From positions 1 to 43,361 of the forward strand of contig NZ_JACBYE010000038.1 of NCBI RefSeq assembly GCF_013415325.1: DNA of 43,361 bases, written 5' to 3'. The position numbers and the translations under genes were made by a program. This document shows, piece by piece, positions 42,243-43,361 of this stretch; within the stretch, counting starts at the first letter, position 1; every line of letters begins with the position of its first letter. Origin of the DNA: Sanguibacter inulinus (GTDB lineage: Bacteria; Actinomycetota; Actinomycetes; Actinomycetales; Cellulomonadaceae). The notes beneath the pieces are model-generated. The model was not told the DNA's origin, ran no database searches, and saw only the letters and a list, made by a program, of their open reading frames with translations.

Positions 42243-43355
42243 TCAGCGCACCAACCAGGTCCGCAGGGCCTCGTAGCAGAGCTGGATCTGCGAGGCCGGG
42301 CAGTGCTCGTCGTCCTTGTGGGCGAGGACGGGGTCCCCCGGGCCGAAGTTGACCGCCGGGACACCGAGGGCCGAGAACCTGGCGACGTCGGTCCAGCCGT
42401 ACTTGGGGGCAGGGGCTCCCCCGGTGACCTCGAGGACCGCCTCGGTGAAGTCGACGGCGAGCGGCGCATCGAGCCCGGGGCGGGCACCGGCCGCGGCGTC
42501 GGTCACGGTCACCTGGAAGCCCTCGAAAAGGTCGCGGGTGTGCTGCTCGGCCTCCTCGAGGCTGCGCGAGGGCGCGAAGCGGAAGTTGACCGTGACCACG
42601 CACTCGTCGGGGATCACGTTCCCGGCGATCCCACCGCGGATGCCGACGGCGTTCATGCCCTCGCGGAAGACGAGCCCTTCGACCTCGGTCGAGGCGGGCT
42701 CGTAGGCGGCCAGGCGCGCGAGCACCTCGGAGGCACCGTGGATCGCGTTCGTGCCCATCCAGGAGCGGGCGGAGTGGGCTGCCTCCCCCGGGACACGGAC
42801 CTCGACGCGCAGCGTCCCGTTGCACCCGCCCTCGATGCCCGCGGCCGTCGGCTCGCAGAGCACGGCGAAGTCACCGGCGAGCAGCTCGGGGCGGGTCCGG
42901 GCGATCCTGCCGAGACCGTTGAGGGCCGAGTCGACCTCTTCGTGGTCGTAGAACACCCAGGTGATGTCGCGGGTCGGGGCCTCGAGCTCGGCGGCCAGGG
43001 CGAGCTGGACGGCGACCCCACCCTTCATGTCGACGGTCCCACGTCCCCAGAGCTCGGCGTGCAGACCCTCGCCCACCACGCGGACCGGGAGGTTGTCGGC
43101 GACCGGCACCGTGTCCAGGTGGCCGGCGATCACGACGCGCTCGTCGCGCCCCAGCTGCGTGCGTGCCACGACGGCGTCTCCGTCGCGGACCACCTCGAGG
43201 TGCGGGTAGGCGCGCAGAGCCTGCTCGACGGCGTCGGCGATCGCGCGCTCGTCACCGCTGACCGACGGGATGTCGCAGATCGTGCGGGTCAGCTCGACGA
43301 CACCGGAGCCGAGGTCGAGCGCAGGGCGCAGGGCCGGGGCGCTGTCGGCGGGCAC
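42243..43355 (-). CDS. dapE: succinyl-diaminopimelate desuccinylase
   Basis: This is an M20A metallohydrolase of at least 370 residues in lysine and meso-diaminopimelate synthesis, needed for peptidoglycan. Metal and catalytic motifs are AGHLDTVPV (near residue 80), GRGTVDMKGGVAVQL, the catalytic Glu pair in FYDHEEVDSALNG, LCEPTAAGIEGGCNGTL and C-terminal HKDDEHCPASQIQL. The dimerization domain includes GEAAHSARSWMGTNAIH. The GTG at 43355 lies six bases from the window edge, so its promoter, and any upstream start, cannot be judged. The gap to the LOG-family gene is 125 bases. Confidence 0.92.
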   Translation of the reverse strand: MPADSAPALRPALDLGSGVVELTRTICDIPSVSGDERAIADAVEQALRAYPHLEVVRDGDAVVARTQLGRDERVVIAGHLDTVPVADNLPVRVVGEGLHAELWGRGTVDMKGGVAVQLALAAELEAPTRDITWVFYDHEEVDSALNGLGRIARTRPELLAGDFAVLCEPTAAGIEGGCNGTLRVEVRVPGEAAHSARSWMGTNAIHGASEVLARLAAYEPASTEVEGLVFREGMNAVGIRGGIAGNVIPDECVVTVNFRFAPSRSLEEAEQHTRDLFEGFQVTVTDAAAGARPGLDAPLAVDFTEAVLEVTGGAPAPKYGWTDVARFSALGVPAVNFGPGDPVLAHKDDEHCPASQIQLCYEALRTWLVR

Positions 43356-43361
43356 GGGGGC

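Overview
The window is a very GC-rich, densely packed chromosomal segment from an actinobacterium. The evidence is actinobacterial gene sets (trimeric PNP plus PmmB, DUF3117, SigE-RseA-HtrA-TatB, NarL-type two-component pair), a LAXTG-type wall-sorting signal, many GTG/TTG starts and four-base gene overlaps. A Cellulomonas/Sanguibacter-like member of Micrococcales would fit, but that placement is inference. I see no tRNA, rRNA, CRISPR array, insertion sequence or phage gene.

Layout. 117-2853: purine nucleoside phosphorylase and a phosphosugar mutase. 2956-6773: a DUF4352 membrane protein, a NarL/DesK-type histidine kinase and response regulator, and a siderophore-interacting flavoprotein behind an iron-box-like sequence. 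6935-10168: a 1077-residue wall-anchored rhamnogalacturonan lyase with its own promoter and LacI-type operator. 10461-21421 (minus strand): a nucleoside uptake and salvage block read as BMP-family binding lipoprotein, dual ATPase, two permeases, cdd, deoA, two DUF202 membrane proteins, a C39-peptidase-like protein, add and deoC. 21617-22822: M20 amidohydrolase. 22965-25518: a three-gene overlapping module of WXG100-like helper, alpha/beta-hydrolase effector-like protein and membrane-anchored small protein, less GC-rich than its surroundings. 25625-26749: mannose-1-phosphate guanylyltransferase. 27035-30511: sdhCDAB. 30693-33547: YihY membrane protein, 2'-5' RNA ligase-like protein and trpS. 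33590-37455 (minus strand): sigE-rseA-htrA-tatB, with a divergent O-methyltransferase. 38428-43355: leucyl aminopeptidase, DUF3117, FolP2-like protein, LOG-family protein and dapE.

How the parts work together. The transporter imports nucleosides; Cdd and Add deaminate cytidine and adenosine; DeoA and PNP split nucleosides to bases and (deoxy)ribose-1-phosphate; the mutase next to PNP could convert these to the 5-phosphates; DeoC cleaves deoxyribose-5-phosphate into central metabolism, and sdhCDAB is part of that central metabolism. The gene order matches two regions that are separate in Mycobacterium tuberculosis (about Rv3305-Rv3336 and Rv1202-Rv1224, from memory), here joined at trpS/tatB.

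Two features recur. Many transcription units have a TANNNT -10 element six or seven bases before the start codon and no Shine-Dalgarno sequence, so they are probably leaderless. Several intergenic gaps hold short tandem repeats (13, 16, 18 and 25 bp units), usually beside strong hairpin terminators.
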